DNA from: Agromyces fucosus
GTDB lineage: Bacteria > Actinomycetota > Actinomycetes > Actinomycetales > Microbacteriaceae
DNA: 64,000 bases
Assembly: GCF_004134865.1 (NCBI RefSeq)
Contig: NZ_SDPO01000002.1
Span: forward strand, 434,001-498,000
Reading direction: 5' to 3'
Shown here: piece after piece, positions 1 through 8,122 of the stretch
Layout of the letters: every line of letters starts with the position of its first letter
How positions within the stretch are numbered: position 1 is the first letter of the stretch
Position numbers and translations under genes: made by a program
The notes under the pieces: generated by a model
What the model was told of the DNA's origin: nothing
What the model saw: only the letters and a program-made list of their open reading frames with translations
Databases searched by the model: none

Positions 1-8
1 CCGATCAT
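1..8 (-). CDS. Possible start of next sugar-transport gene (cut by window edge)
   Basis: Reading leftwards, an ATG sits at 8-6 with a purine-rich stretch (GAGGGG) just upstream, 25 nt after the stop codon of the sugar-binding protein. Only the first codons are inside the window. In this kind of locus the next gene is normally a permease, but that is inference from gene order; nothing of the product can be read. Confidence 0.25.
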
Positions 9-33
9 GCCCCTCGGGCGTGAGTCGCGCCAG

Positions 34-1392
34 TCAGCCCTGCGGCCAGCTCGACTCGATCGTGTCGAGCACCTGCGCGGTGTCTTCACCCGTGACCCAT
101 GCGACCATGCCCTTCCAGAAGGAATCGGCGCCGACGGCACCCGGCATCAGGTCGGAACCGTCGAACCGGAACGTGGTCTCGGGGTCCTGCAGGATCTCGA
201 TCGACTGCGTCAGCAGCTCGCTCGAGGCGACCTGCGGGTCGAGGCCCTTGTTGGCGCTGATGACGCCGCCGAGGCTCACGCGGTTGTTGGCCCAGGTGTC
301 GCTCGAGAGGTAGGCGCGGAACGCCTCGACCTCTTCGGCGTCGCGGAACGCGACCGGGAACTCGCCGCCGCCGGTGACGGACAGCGGGTCGTCGGCGTTG
401 ACCGGCGGGAGCAGGAACGCGAACACGCTGCCGTCGGACGCGACGGTGTTCTCGTCGCCGCCCTCGGGGTTCCAGAAGGTCTCGTAGAACGAGGCCTGGT
501 GGTGCAGCGAGCACGCACCGTCGAGGATCGGCAGACCGGCGGTCTGGAACGCCTCGGTGACCTGCGTCGACACGTCTCCGATGCCGCCGTTGACCATGTC
601 GTCGTTCTTCAGGTACGCCCCGACCGCGTCGAAGGCCTCGGCCACCTGCGGGTCGTTGAACGGGATGCCGTGGGTGACCCACTGGTCGTAGACCTCGGCG
701 CCGTGGAGACGCAGCATGTAGTCCTCGACCCAGTCGGTGCCCGGCCAGCCCGTGGCGTCGCCCGACTCGAGGCCGACGCACCAGGGCTTGTGGTCGCCCT
801 CGGCCGCGATCTCCTCGGAGAGCGCTGTCAGCTCGTCGAGGGTCTTGGGGATCTCGTACCCCTTCTCCTCGAACTCGGCCGGCGAGTACCAGACGTAGCC
901 CTTGATGCTCGCCATGAGCGGAGCGGCGTAGAACGTGTCTTCGTAGGTGCCGTACTGCTTCCAGTCCTCGGACCACCACTCGTCGACATTGGCCTCGACC
1001 TCGGAGGATGCCGGGATCAGCCAACCGCCGGCGGCGAGTCGACCGAGGAGGCCGGGCTGCGGCACGATGCCGACGTCGGGGGCGTTGCCGCCCTCGGCGA
1101 GCACGGCGATCTGCGCCTCGAACTCGCTCGAGCCCTGGTAGTCGACCGCGATGCCGGTGCAGGCCTCGAAGTCCGACCACGATTCGATGAGGCGGTCGGC
1201 CTCGAGGTCGAGGATGGTGCCGGCCACCGTGACCTCGGCGTCCTCGAAGGTGCCGTACTGCTCGTAGTCGGTGCAGTCGACGTCGGCAGCGTCCTCTGGC
1301 GCGACGTCTCCGGTGCAGCCCGTGAGGGCGAGTCCAACCGCCGCGGCCGCCACCACGGGGGCCATCCAACGGCGATGCCGTCTGATTCTCAT
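34..1392 (-). CDS. Sugar ABC transporter substrate-binding lipoprotein (CUT1, alpha-glucoside type)
   Basis: 452-residue extracellular solute-binding protein (family 1) that should capture an oligosaccharide or glucoside outside the membrane and pass it to a CUT1 permease. It has a basic N-terminus, a hydrophobic segment and a lipobox ending LALTGC, so Cys26 would be lipidated. The mature part resembles alpha-glucoside binding proteins of the AglE kind (FEACTGIAVDYQGSSEFEAQI-like block near residue 75); this assignment is from memory of the family. I chose the ATG at 1392 because GAGGAG lies 5 nt upstream and the signal peptide begins there; a much longer open frame upstream is spurious. Permeases presumably follow beyond the left edge. 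A LacI gene diverges from it and a palindrome lies at its predicted transcription start, so sugar-induced derepression is likely. Confidence 0.88.
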   Translation of the reverse strand: MRIRRHRRWMAPVVAAAAVGLALTGCTGDVAPEDAADVDCTDYEQYGTFEDAEVTVAGTILDLEADRLIESWSDFEACTGIAVDYQGSSEFEAQIAVLAEGGNAPDVGIVPQPGLLGRLAAGGWLIPASSEVEANVDEWWSEDWKQYGTYEDTFYAAPLMASIKGYVWYSPAEFEEKGYEIPKTLDELTALSEEIAAEGDHKPWCVGLESGDATGWPGTDWVEDYMLRLHGAEVYDQWVTHGIPFNDPQVAEAFDAVGAYLKNDDMVNGGIGDVSTQVTEAFQTAGLPILDGACSLHHQASFYETFWNPEGGDENTVASDGSVFAFLLPPVNADDPLSVTGGGEFPVAFRDAEEVEAFRAYLSSDTWANNRVSLGGVISANKGLDPQVASSELLTQSIEILQDPETTFRFDGSDLMPGAVGADSFWKGMVAWVTGEDTAQVLDTIESSWPQG

Positions 1393-1432
1393 GTCATCTC
1401 CTCGTCGAGTGAATGTGGTGCAGGCGAAGCCG

Positions 1433-1481
1433 GGAACCGGTTCCAGCCTCCACGCTAGAACACCCGCCGCCCTCCTCACAA
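1433..1481 (-). promoter_or_regulatory. Promoter and LacI-type operator of the sugar-binding protein gene
   Basis: On the minus strand, TTGTGA (1481-1476) and TAGCGT (1457-1452) are separated by 18 nt, a reasonable sigma-A-type promoter. Eight nt downstream is a perfect 12-bp palindrome, GGAACCGGTTCC (1433-1444), placed so that a bound repressor would cover the start of transcription. LacI-family operators are typically palindromes of this kind. The binding protein is presumably the divergent LacI product; this is inferred from position. Confidence 0.6.
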
Positions 1482-1588
1482 GGGATGGGAGGTCACGGTT
1501 CGGCCACTGCCCCGTGCTGCGGCAGGAACTGGCGGAGAGCGCTCCCATCGATGACGCGCGAACACGACCGCGCCGCGAATGCCCGACG

Positions 1589-1600
1589 GGAAACGGTTCC
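1589..1600 (+). promoter_or_regulatory. Second LacI-type operator, upstream of the regulator gene
   Basis: GGAAACGGTTCC is a one-mismatch variant of the 12-bp palindrome at 1433-1444. It overlaps the likely -35 region of the LacI gene (a TACACT box follows at 1621-1626), which suggests autorepression. Two sites 156 bp apart could also allow looping; that is speculation. Confidence 0.5.
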
Positions 1601-1660
1601 ATATTCCACGACGAGCGCAGTACACTCTCGCTCGAACCAGCCCGACGGAGGGAGGCGCGC

Positions 1661-2683
1661 ATGGCCGCGATCGGCGACGTCGCACGCCTCGCCGGGGTGT
1701 CGAAGGCCACGGCCTCCCGGGCGCTCACCGGCAACGGCTACGTCGCCGAGGAGACCCGGCGCCGCGTCGAGACGGCCGCCGCGGAGATCGGCTACATCGC
1801 CTCCCCCGACGCCGCGAGCCTCGTCACGGGGCGCACCAAGAACGTCGGCGTGGTCATCCCGTTCGTCAACCGCTGGTTCTTCGGCGAGGTGCTCGAGGGC
1901 ATCGAGCGCGCTCTCCTCACTGCCGGCTACGACCTGACGCTCTACAACCTCTCCGACAGCGGGCCCGACCGGGCGCGCGTCTTCGAGTTCTTCCTCGCGC
2001 GGAAGCGCGTCGACGCCGTCATCGCGGTCGGCGTCGACCTCGCCGAGCACGAGGTCGCGGCGCTCGACCGCCGCGAGAAGCCGCTCGTGTGCCTCGGCGG
2101 AACGGGCGGCACCGCGGCGCGACTCTCGGTCGACGACCGGGCCGTCGGCCAGCTCGCGACCGAGCACCTGCTGCACCTCGGGCACACCCGGATCGCGCAC
2201 CTCGCCGGTGCGGGGGCGAGCGAACGGCCCGACACGGTGCAGGGCCTGCGACGGCACGGATTCCTCGACGCCATGGGCGCGGCCGGGCACGATCCCTCCC
2301 CGGCCGACGTCGTCGAGACCGAGATGACCATGCCGGGCGGCTACCGCGCCGCCCTGCAGCTGCTCGGACACCCGGGCCCTCGGCCGACCGCGGTGTTCGC
2401 GGCATCCGACGAACTGGCCTTCGGTGCGCTCCGCGCCGCCGAGCGCCTCGGCATCGCGATGCCCGCCGAACTCTCCGTCGTCGGGGTCGACGGACACGAG
2501 TACGCCGAGATGTTCGACCTCACGACCGTCGAGCAGTACCCGGGCGAGCAGGGCCGCTCGGCCGTCGGCGTCGTGCTCCGCCTCCTCGGCGAGGGGGCCG
2601 TCGCCGACCCGCTCCCCGATTCCGGCGCCCCCTTGCCGACGCGTCTCGTCGTGCGCGCGAGCACGACGGCCGCACCGCGCTGA
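1661..2683 (+). CDS. LacI family transcriptional regulator
   Basis: 340-residue repressor. The N-terminal helix-turn-helix (IGDVARLAGVSKATASRAL, residues about 3-21) and hinge are typical of LacI/GalR proteins, followed by a periplasmic-binding-protein-like effector domain to the C-terminus (GVVIPFVNRWFFGEVLEGIE at about 62). The ATG at 1661 is preceded by a strong GGAGGGAGG ribosome site; the longer open frame upstream is not coding. It diverges from the sugar-binding protein gene and two matching palindromes lie between them, so it most likely represses that transporter until a sugar derivative binds. Its stop codon lies within a 34-bp tandem duplication. Confidence 0.9.
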   Translation: MAAIGDVARLAGVSKATASRALTGNGYVAEETRRRVETAAAEIGYIASPDAASLVTGRTKNVGVVIPFVNRWFFGEVLEGIERALLTAGYDLTLYNLSDSGPDRARVFEFFLARKRVDAVIAVGVDLAEHEVAALDRREKPLVCLGGTGGTAARLSVDDRAVGQLATEHLLHLGHTRIAHLAGAGASERPDTVQGLRRHGFLDAMGAAGHDPSPADVVETEMTMPGGYRAALQLLGHPGPRPTAVFAASDELAFGALRAAERLGIAMPAELSVVGVDGHEYAEMFDLTTVEQYPGEQGRSAVGVVLRLLGEGAVADPLPDSGAPLPTRLVVRASTTAAPR

Positions 2684-2722
2684 GCGCGGCGCGAGCACGA
2701 CGGTCGCGCCGCGCCGAGCGCG
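2655..2722. repeat. 34-bp tandem duplication spanning the lacI-type stop codon
   Basis: Positions 2655-2688 and 2689-2722 are two adjacent 34-bp copies differing at three bases. The first copy contains the last codons and TGA stop (2681-2683) of the regulator; in the second copy the stop has become CGA. It looks like a recent slippage duplication. No function is evident. Confidence 0.75.
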
Positions 2723-2738
2723 CGGTGGCTGATGTGCC

Positions 2739-4016
2739 TCAGGCGGCGTCGCCGATGCCGATCGCCTCCGCCTCGCCCACCGTGGTCTCGGCGACGCCGT
2801 CGGCGGCCGCCAGCTTCGAACGACCCAGGACGATGACGGCCGCGGCGATGAGCACGGCGACCGCACCGGCGATGAACGGGCTCGACGGCGACACCGTGGC
2901 CGCGAGCAGCGTCGCGGCGGGCGGGGCGATCGCCCCACCGAGGAATCGCACGCCGGAGTAGGCGCTCGACGCGACGGAGCGGGGCAGGTCGGTCGCGTCC
3001 ATCACACACTCGGTGAGCACGGTGTTCAGGATGCCGAGCAGCAGTCCGCCGACCACGACGCCGACGATGACCGCGACGGCCGAGTCGATGAGGGCGGCGA
3101 GCACGAGCAGGTCGATGGCGAGCAGCGGCAGCACGAGCTGGAGCACCCGGGTGCGGCGCATGCGCGCGGTCAGCAGCGGCGCGACCCACACCGAGGTGAC
3201 GGCGACCGCCACGCCCCATCCGAAGAAGACGAGCCCGAGTGCGATGGCGCTGTGGATGCCGAGGGGCACGAGCGCGAACGGCGTGTAGGCGAGCAGCACG
3301 AAGAAGCCCATGTTGTAGAACAGCGCCGCCGCCGCGAGGATGCCGAGCGCCGGGCGGGCGAGCGCCCGGAACGGAGCGGACAGCTTCGTCGGCACCGGCT
3401 TCTCGCCGACCTCCGTTCGCAGCAGGGTGACGATCGCGATGAACCCGACGGCCATGAGCACCGCGGTGCCGAAGAACGGGCCGCGCCAACTCCACGAGCC
3501 GAGGAGGCCGCCCACGAGCGGCCCGATGGCGAGGCCGAGGCCGAGCGCCGCCTCGTAGAGGATGATCGCCGAACTGCTGCCGCCTGCCGCCGCACCGACG
3601 ATCGTCGCGAGGGCGGTCGAGATGAAGAGCGCGTTGCCGAGCCCCCACCCGGCACGGAAGCCGATGATCGACTCGACATCGCCCGACAGGCCGGCGAGCG
3701 TGGCGAACACGACGATCACGCCGAGCCCGATGAGGAGGGTGCGCTTGGCGCCGATGCGGCTCGAGATCCAGCTCGTGAAGAACATCGCGATGCCCGTGAT
3801 CACGAGGTAGCTCGTGAAGAGCAGCTCGGTCTCGGTGGGCGTCGCCTGCAGGTCGGCGGCGATCGCGGGAAGGATCGGATCGACGAGACCGATGCCCATG
3901 AACGCGACGACGCACGAGAACGCGACCGCCCAGACGGCCTTCGGCTGCGTGAGGATCGAGGCGCCGGATGCCGCGTGGCCGGCCTGCACCGGAACCGCCC
4001 TGGTGTCGACGCTCAT
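2739..4016 (-). CDS. MFS transporter (drug/proton antiporter type)
   Basis: 425-residue integral membrane protein with about 12 hydrophobic helices. A motif-A-like loop lies between helices 2 and 3 (SWISSRIGAKRTLLIG, near residues 83-98) and a motif-C-like glycine-rich segment (ALGLGLAIGPLVGGLLGS) lies in helix 5, both features of DHA1-type exporters. It would expel a small toxic compound by proton antiport; the substrate is unknown. Its ATG overlaps the stop codon of the upstream MarR gene (ATGA), so the two are translationally coupled and the regulator probably controls the pump. Confidence 0.85.
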   Translation of the reverse strand: MSVDTRAVPVQAGHAASGASILTQPKAVWAVAFSCVVAFMGIGLVDPILPAIAADLQATPTETELLFTSYLVITGIAMFFTSWISSRIGAKRTLLIGLGVIVVFATLAGLSGDVESIIGFRAGWGLGNALFISTALATIVGAAAGGSSSAIILYEAALGLGLAIGPLVGGLLGSWSWRGPFFGTAVLMAVGFIAIVTLLRTEVGEKPVPTKLSAPFRALARPALGILAAAALFYNMGFFVLLAYTPFALVPLGIHSAIALGLVFFGWGVAVAVTSVWVAPLLTARMRRTRVLQLVLPLLAIDLLVLAALIDSAVAVIVGVVVGGLLLGILNTVLTECVMDATDLPRSVASSAYSGVRFLGGAIAPPAATLLAATVSPSSPFIAGAVAVLIAAAVIVLGRSKLAAADGVAETTVGEAEAIGIGDAA

Positions 4017-4486
4017 GCGACCGGCCCGGTGCTCGAGGCGGACTCGACGAGCGCCGCGCGCGACCGCTCGAGGCGCGTGCGCACGATCTCGACCGCCGCC
4101 GCGAGCGTCTCGAGTTCGCCGTCGTCGAGGTCGGCGAAGGTCGGGGCGAGGGACTGCGCCAGCTCGCTCCGCCAGCCGTCGAGTGCGGCGAGCCCGTGCG
4201 GATGGGCCGAGATGAGCATGGCCCTGGCATCGCCGCTGTCGACGACGCGGCGGATCCACCCTCGCTCGTCGAGTGCGTGGACGAGCTTGGTCATGGTGGG
4301 CTGGGTGACGCGGCTGACCCTCGCCAGTTCGCCGAGTCGCATCGGCCCCAGGTCGCGCAGCACGCTGAGCGTGCGCCAGACCGCGGGCGATTCGGTATTG
4401 CCCGTGACCGTCGCGGCGAGCCGGGTGAGTCGGTGGTTGACGGAGATGAGGTCTCCGATCACCGTGGGGAGGTCGAGCTGCGTCAT
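4013..4486 (-). CDS. MarR family transcriptional regulator
   Basis: 157-residue winged-helix protein. The recognition helix region (VTQPTMTKLVHALDERGWI, near residues 60-78) and wing (VVDSGDARA) are the classic MarR pattern. It is the first gene of a two-gene operon with the MFS exporter. A perfect 6-3-6 inverted repeat lies in its promoter, so autorepression relieved by the pump's substrate is likely. The ATG at 4486 follows a TATACT box by only 6 nt, so the transcript is probably leaderless and no ribosome site is needed. Confidence 0.88.
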   Translation of the reverse strand: MTQLDLPTVIGDLISVNHRLTRLAATVTGNTESPAVWRTLSVLRDLGPMRLGELARVSRVTQPTMTKLVHALDERGWIRRVVDSGDARAMLISAHPHGLAALDGWRSELAQSLAPTFADLDDGELETLAAAVEIVRTRLERSRAALVESASSTGPVA

Positions 4487-4492
4487 GCCTCA

Positions 4493-4513
4493 AGTATACA
4501 TAGCTTGGCTATG
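4493..4513 (-). promoter_or_regulatory. Leaderless promoter with MarR-type operator
   Basis: TATACT (4498-4493) is followed after 6 nt by the start codon at 4486. Just upstream is the inverted repeat CATAGC-TTG-GCTATG (4499-4513), occupying the -10/-35 spacer. It is the obvious binding site for the MarR protein encoded immediately downstream. Confidence 0.65.
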
Positions 4514-4533
4514 GGATATCTGGCCGGGAACGA

Positions 4534-4571
4534 CGGATGCCCCGTGGCTCATGCGAGCCACGGGGCATCCG
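4534..4571. terminator. 16-bp perfect hairpin, bidirectional terminator
   Basis: 4534-4549 and 4556-4571 form a perfect 16-bp stem with a 6-nt loop. It lies between the 3' end of rplL and the MarR promoter. The stem is built from the CGGATGCCCCG word that is frequent in this genome. There is no strong T-tract, as is common for actinobacterial terminators. Confidence 0.6.
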
Positions 4572-4627
4572 TGTATTTCAAGTGACGCAGGTCACCTCAA
4601 GCCGCAACCCTCTGGCGAGGGCGTGGA

Positions 4628-5005
4628 CTACTTGAGGGTGACGGTTGCGCCGGCTTCCTCGAGGGCAGCCTTCGCCTTCTCGGCGGTCTCCTTGTTCGCG
4701 CCCTCGAGCACGGCCTTGGGAGCACCGTCGACGACGGCCTTGGCCTCGCCGAGACCGAGCGAGGTGAGCTCGCGGACGGTCTTGATGACCTGGATCTTCT
4801 TGTCGCCGGCAGCCTCGAGGATGACGTCGAAGGAGTCCTTCTCCTCAACCTCTTCAGCAGCAGCGCCAGCGCCACCGGCAGCGGCGACGGGAGCGGCAGC
4901 GGTGACCTCGAACTTCTCCTCGAACGCCTTCACGAACTCGCTGAGCTCGACAAGCGTCAGACCGGCAAACTGCTCGAGCAGCTCTTCAGTGGTGAGCTTC
5001 GCCAT
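4628..5005 (-). CDS. rplL: 50S ribosomal protein L7/L12
   Basis: 125-residue stalk protein that recruits translation GTPases to the ribosome. The N-terminal dimerisation helices ([30 protein letters not shown]), an Ala/Gly-rich hinge (about 35-52) and the conserved C-terminal domain ([34 protein letters not shown]) are all present at the expected length. It follows rplJ by 49 nt on the same strand, the universal order, and an AGGAGAT site precedes the ATG. Co-regulated with rplJ through the leader upstream. Confidence 0.98.
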   Translation of the reverse strand: MAKLTTEELLEQFAGLTLVELSEFVKAFEEKFEVTAAAPVAAAGGAGAAAEEVEEKDSFDVILEAAGDKKIQVIKTVRELTSLGLGEAKAVVDGAPKAVLEGANKETAEKAKAALEEAGATVTLK

Positions 5006-5054
5006 GATGTATCTCCTAGATTTCTTGGTGTTGTAGAACGAGAACGTCGGACGC

Positions 5055-5540
5055 TTAAGCGGCCGCGGTCTCCAGCTTTTCGCGAAGCGCGTCGATGGTG
5101 GCGGCAGCCTTGCCCATCGTCGCCTTCATCATTCCCGCTGCCTTCGCAAGCAGAGCCTCGCGGCTCTCGAGCGAGGCGTACTTGTTGACCTCGTCGGCGT
5201 TGAGGGCCTTGCCCTCGAAGACGCCGCCCTTGATCACAAGATTCGGGTTTGCCTTGGCGAAGTCACGAACGGCCTTGGCGGTGGCGACGAAGTCGCCGTG
5301 CACGAAGGCGACGGCGGACGGACCGACGAGGTCGGCGTCCAGCGTCGAGATACCCGCGTTGTTCGCGGCGATCTTGGTCAGCGTGTTCTTCACCACGGCG
5401 TAGGACGCGTCCTGACGGATGTTGTTGCGCAGCTGCTTGAGCTGGGCAACCGTCAGGCCGCGGTATTCGGTCAGCAGAACGGCGGTCGAGCTCTCGAACA
5501 GGTTCGTGAGTTCGGCAACCGAGGCTTCCTTGTTCGCCAT
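5055..5540 (-). CDS. rplJ: 50S ribosomal protein L10
   Basis: 161-residue base of the ribosomal stalk; its N-terminal domain binds 23S rRNA and its C-terminal helix carries L7/L12 dimers. [11 protein letters not shown] at the start, the [16 protein letters not shown] block (about residues 27-42) and an Ala-rich C-terminal helix are typical. The ATG at 5540 is chosen because AGGAGTGGCC precedes it; an upstream in-frame ATG at 5564 would add eight atypical residues. L10 (with L7/L12) normally represses its own operon through the mRNA leader, and a long leader with a terminator hairpin is visible here. Confidence 0.97.
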   Translation of the reverse strand: MANKEASVAELTNLFESSTAVLLTEYRGLTVAQLKQLRNNIRQDASYAVVKNTLTKIAANNAGISTLDADLVGPSAVAFVHGDFVATAKAVRDFAKANPNLVIKGGVFEGKALNADEVNKYASLESREALLAKAAGMMKATMGKAAATIDALREKLETAAA

Positions 5541-5626
5541 GGCCACTCCTTGTGTACTCAACATGCATCGCGATGGCGGTGCACGGCTTCGGAACGCGGC
5601 TCAGGTGGCGAGGTGCTGCGGGCAAC

Positions 5627-5656
5627 AAAAAAGCTCCGGCGCAGTTGCGCGGAGCT
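5627..5656 (-). terminator. Attenuator/terminator in the rplJ leader
   Basis: On the minus strand, AGCTCC-G-GCGC pairs with its complement around a 4-nt loop (5656-5632), directly followed by six Ts (5632-5627). This is a textbook intrinsic terminator, rare in a genome this GC-rich. It lies about 87 nt upstream of rplJ and well inside the transcribed leader, so it most likely acts as the attenuator of the L10 leader rather than as the end of another gene. Confidence 0.65.
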
Positions 5657-5767
5657 CGGCCGGTCACCCGGAAGTCTTCGTCACACCTGCGCGGGCCCTT
5701 GCTTTCGCAAGACTTCGGTCGCGTTCCCTCTCGGGCGCACGACAACCAGCGGTCTTCGGCTCCGTAC

Positions 5768-5796
5768 AGGCTAACGGATGTCGCGGCCTCCGCCAA
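5768..5796 (-). promoter_or_regulatory. Promoter of the rplJ-rplL operon
   Basis: TTGGCG (5796-5791) and TAGCCT (5773-5768) are separated by 17 nt on the minus strand. Transcription would start near 5761 and give a leader of about 220 nt before rplJ. Between 5541 and 5913 I see this promoter, the leader, the attenuator and the terminator of the next gene, and no coding sequence. Confidence 0.5.
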
Positions 5797-5872
5797 ATCG
5801 CCGGCTCGACCCGCCGCCATGAGGACATGTTCGACCTGAAGCGACGGGAACGGCGCAACGGCGCACCCGCGG

Positions 5873-5910
5873 CACGGGGCACCCGGGCCGTCGGGCCCGG
5901 GTGCCCCGTG
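5873..5910. terminator. 17-bp hairpin, terminator of the M64 peptidase gene
   Basis: 5873-5889 and 5894-5910 pair perfectly with a 4-nt GTCG loop, 3 nt beyond the peptidase stop codon on the minus strand. It separates this gene from the rplJ promoter. Confidence 0.7.
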
Positions 5911-5913
5911 CGA

Positions 5914-7845
5914 TCAGGGTCGCACCTCGACGGTGAACGCCTCGACCGGACCGATGTTGCCCGCGGCATCCGTCGAGCGGTACTCGACACGATGCTGACC
6001 GTAACCCGGTTCGCGCTCCTGGAAGGGCGAGAGGGACATGCCTCCCGTGCCGAGGTTGCCGTAGATGAGATCGTCGACGTTCGTGCCGGTCGGCGTGAAC
6101 ATGAACGGGGCATCCGCGTCGGTCGGCCAGCCGTAATAATTGTGCCAGCCGTCGCCGTCGAGGCGGAACTCGGTCACGAGGGCGCCCGCCTGGTCATCGC
6201 TCGCCGTCAGCTTCATCGTGAACGACTCGTCGACGACGTAGTGCGGCTCGCCGTTCGCGCCGACAGAAGTCGCCACCGGGGCGGAGACGACGGACTCGAC
6301 GGTCGGCGCCTCGGCGTCGACGGCCCACGTCCGGGTCTCGGCGGCGGCGCCGGCGCGCTTCGAATCGCCGACCGATGCGGTGACCGTGTGCGTGCCGGCC
6401 GAGAGCTCGAGGTCTGAGAGCTCGAGGGTGCGCGCGTTGTGCGGGTTCGACTGGCGAACCCCGTCGACCGTCCAGATGACGTCGAAGACACGGTCGGGCC
6501 GGTGGGTGGTCTCGACATAGAGCACGTCGAGCGAGCCCACCGGGCGCTCGGTCTGAGTCGACTCGGTGAACGCCGGCTCGACATCGGTGGCCGCCACCCG
6601 ATCCGCGCCGACGGTCCACGAACGCGACTGGGTCATCGACGCCGAGTCGCGGAGCGCGGGGTCGCGCACGAAGGGCGTGTTGTCGACCACCGTGACCGTC
6701 ACCACGTCACCGGCCTTCGCCCGCGTCTTGGCGAGTTCGAGGTGCGTCGTGTTGTGGGGGTTGGGCACCGGCTTGCCGTTGATCGCCCAGTCGACGTCGA
6801 GCTCGTGGTAGACGGGATGGGCGACGTCGATCGAGATCACCTCGTCGGCCGCGACCGGGGTCGCCTCGTCGGGCGCCTCGGCGATGAGCGGAATCTTCGA
6901 CGAGATGCGCTCGGTCATTATCTCCCGGGAGACCTGGTCCATCTGGTATCCGAGGGTCTTCATCATCGAGTGACGGCTGGGGCGGAAGATGCCGGTCGAG
7001 TAGTACTGGCCGCCCTCGTACGCGCCGATGACGCCGCCGGCTTCGCTCTGCTCACCCAGCCAGCGCCACCACTTGACCTGCTGCGCGGCCATCTCGTCGA
7101 CGGTGAGAAGGGTGTGGTGCGCCGATCGCGGCTCGGGACCCGTGTAGTCCCCCGTGGTGATGCCCCGCGTGTAGTAGTCGTACTCGTCGGCGAGCCCGCC
7201 GAGCGAGTGGCCGATCTCGTGCGGCGAGATGAGCGCGGACAGCGAGTTGCCGCCGCTCGCCGTCGCGTAGCTGCCGCCCGCGCCGCCGTAGGTGTCGCTG
7301 TTGGCGAGGGCGAGCACCTGATCGACCTCGGGGGCCGCCTTCGCGTACTCGCGAGCCTTCGCGCCGTCCATCGTGATCAGCCGCTGCACGCTCTTGGGGT
7401 TGCAACCGCCCCAGAACGACATCTTGAGCGGGGTGTCACGTCGGGGCGAGTCGAGCGACGAATCGCAGCTGATGCCGGACTCCCCCGAGATGATCTCCAC
7501 CGCGTAGACATTGAAGTAGTTGCGGTAGCTCTTGTAGGGCTCGATGCTCCACATCGTCTCGAGGTGCTTCTCGACCTGCTCTCGGAAGAGCGGCTGCTCG
7601 GCGGCGGTGTACCCGTCACCGAGGATCACGAGCGAGAAGCGCTCGGAGGGGTCGCCGGTCACCTGGATCGGGACGAGCGTCGAGCTGCCGACCGGGAGTT
7701 CGTCGGCGTTCGCGGCCTGGGCCGCGGTGACGGTCATGCCGGTGGTCAGCACTGCGGAGAGCGCGAGGGCGGCGACGCGACGGCGGCGCGGGTGCGGCGC
7801 CGCCTTGCGCGGGGTGAGCGGCGGAGCGGGCGATTGGGCGTTCAT
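5914..7845 (-). CDS. Secreted M64 family zinc metallopeptidase
   Basis: 643 residues. An Arg-rich start and hydrophobic core end at an Ala-rich site (AAQAANA, about 41-47), a Sec signal peptide. The peptidase domain (about 55-320) contains HEIGHSLGGLADEYD: His209, Glu210, His213 and Asp220 fit the HExxHxxGxxxD zinc site of the M64 (IgA-peptidase-like) family. The segment VILGDGYT near residue 73 is the usual family N-terminal mark. The rest is two or three Ig-like beta domains; the last (FRLDGDGWHNYY...STDAAGN) matches the repeat found in other secreted proteins of this window. Extracellular degradation of host or environmental protein is inferred. A purine-rich GAAGGGA precedes the ATG. Confidence 0.88.
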   Translation of the reverse strand: MNAQSPAPPLTPRKAAPHPRRRRVAALALSAVLTTGMTVTAAQAANADELPVGSSTLVPIQVTGDPSERFSLVILGDGYTAAEQPLFREQVEKHLETMWSIEPYKSYRNYFNVYAVEIISGESGISCDSSLDSPRRDTPLKMSFWGGCNPKSVQRLITMDGAKAREYAKAAPEVDQVLALANSDTYGGAGGSYATASGGNSLSALISPHEIGHSLGGLADEYDYYTRGITTGDYTGPEPRSAHHTLLTVDEMAAQQVKWWRWLGEQSEAGGVIGAYEGGQYYSTGIFRPSRHSMMKTLGYQMDQVSREIMTERISSKIPLIAEAPDEATPVAADEVISIDVAHPVYHELDVDWAINGKPVPNPHNTTHLELAKTRAKAGDVVTVTVVDNTPFVRDPALRDSASMTQSRSWTVGADRVAATDVEPAFTESTQTERPVGSLDVLYVETTHRPDRVFDVIWTVDGVRQSNPHNARTLELSDLELSAGTHTVTASVGDSKRAGAAAETRTWAVDAEAPTVESVVSAPVATSVGANGEPHYVVDESFTMKLTASDDQAGALVTEFRLDGDGWHNYYGWPTDADAPFMFTPTGTNVDDLIYGNLGTGGMSLSPFQEREPGYGQHRVEYRSTDAAGNIGPVEAFTVEVRP

Positions 7846-8122
7846 ACGATGGTTCCCTTCGTTCGGGTGTCCCCGCGACGCGACATCGAGTCGCGGACCA
7901 CGCCCGTTCTTGCCTGTGTCAGGTGCCAGACAGCCTAGGAACCACCCCGGCGCCGGTCATCGACCAACTGTCGAGCAACTGGGCACGCTCCTTCGACAGC
8001 TGTCGAGGGCCGCCTCGGCGAAGGATGGCCCGCGGGAATAGTTGACCAACGTCCAAGGTTGACTCAATGCAACCAATTATATATAGTTGTCGAATATCAA
8101 CTTGTACGACGTAAGGAAACAC
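7846..8122. other. Divergent intergenic region, M64 peptidase / DHA2 exporter
   Basis: 277 bp without a gene. It holds a 14-bp perfect palindrome, TCGACAGCTGTCGA (7993-8006), with a related CAACTGTCGA at 7966-7975, and the promoter/operator of the exporter at its right end. No clear promoter for the peptidase was found. Confidence 0.5.
8059..8102 (+). promoter_or_regulatory. Strong promoter with MarR-type operator for the DHA2 exporter
   Basis: TTGACT (8059-8064) and TATAGT (8082-8087) with a 17-nt spacer form the best sigma-A promoter in the window. The inverted repeat AGTTG-N8-CAACT (8085-8102) covers the -10 and start site; a second loose pair (CAAC 8070-8073 / GTTG 8086-8089) and a direct repeat GTTGAC (8041-8046, 8058-8063) lie alongside. 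The AT-rich island stands out from its surroundings. The likely ligand is the MarR protein encoded downstream in the same operon. Confidence 0.7.

Noticed and set aside
7..1458. Long open frame on the plus strand opposite the first sugar-binding protein
   Set aside because: Its translation is low-complexity Arg/Val/Gly/Leu-rich, the signature of an antisense frame in GC-rich DNA; the minus strand has a signal peptide, lipobox and ribosome site.
5632..5656. Leader hairpin as the terminator of the M64 peptidase gene
   Set aside because: The peptidase already has a 17-bp terminator at 5873-5910, and the rplJ promoter lies between the two.
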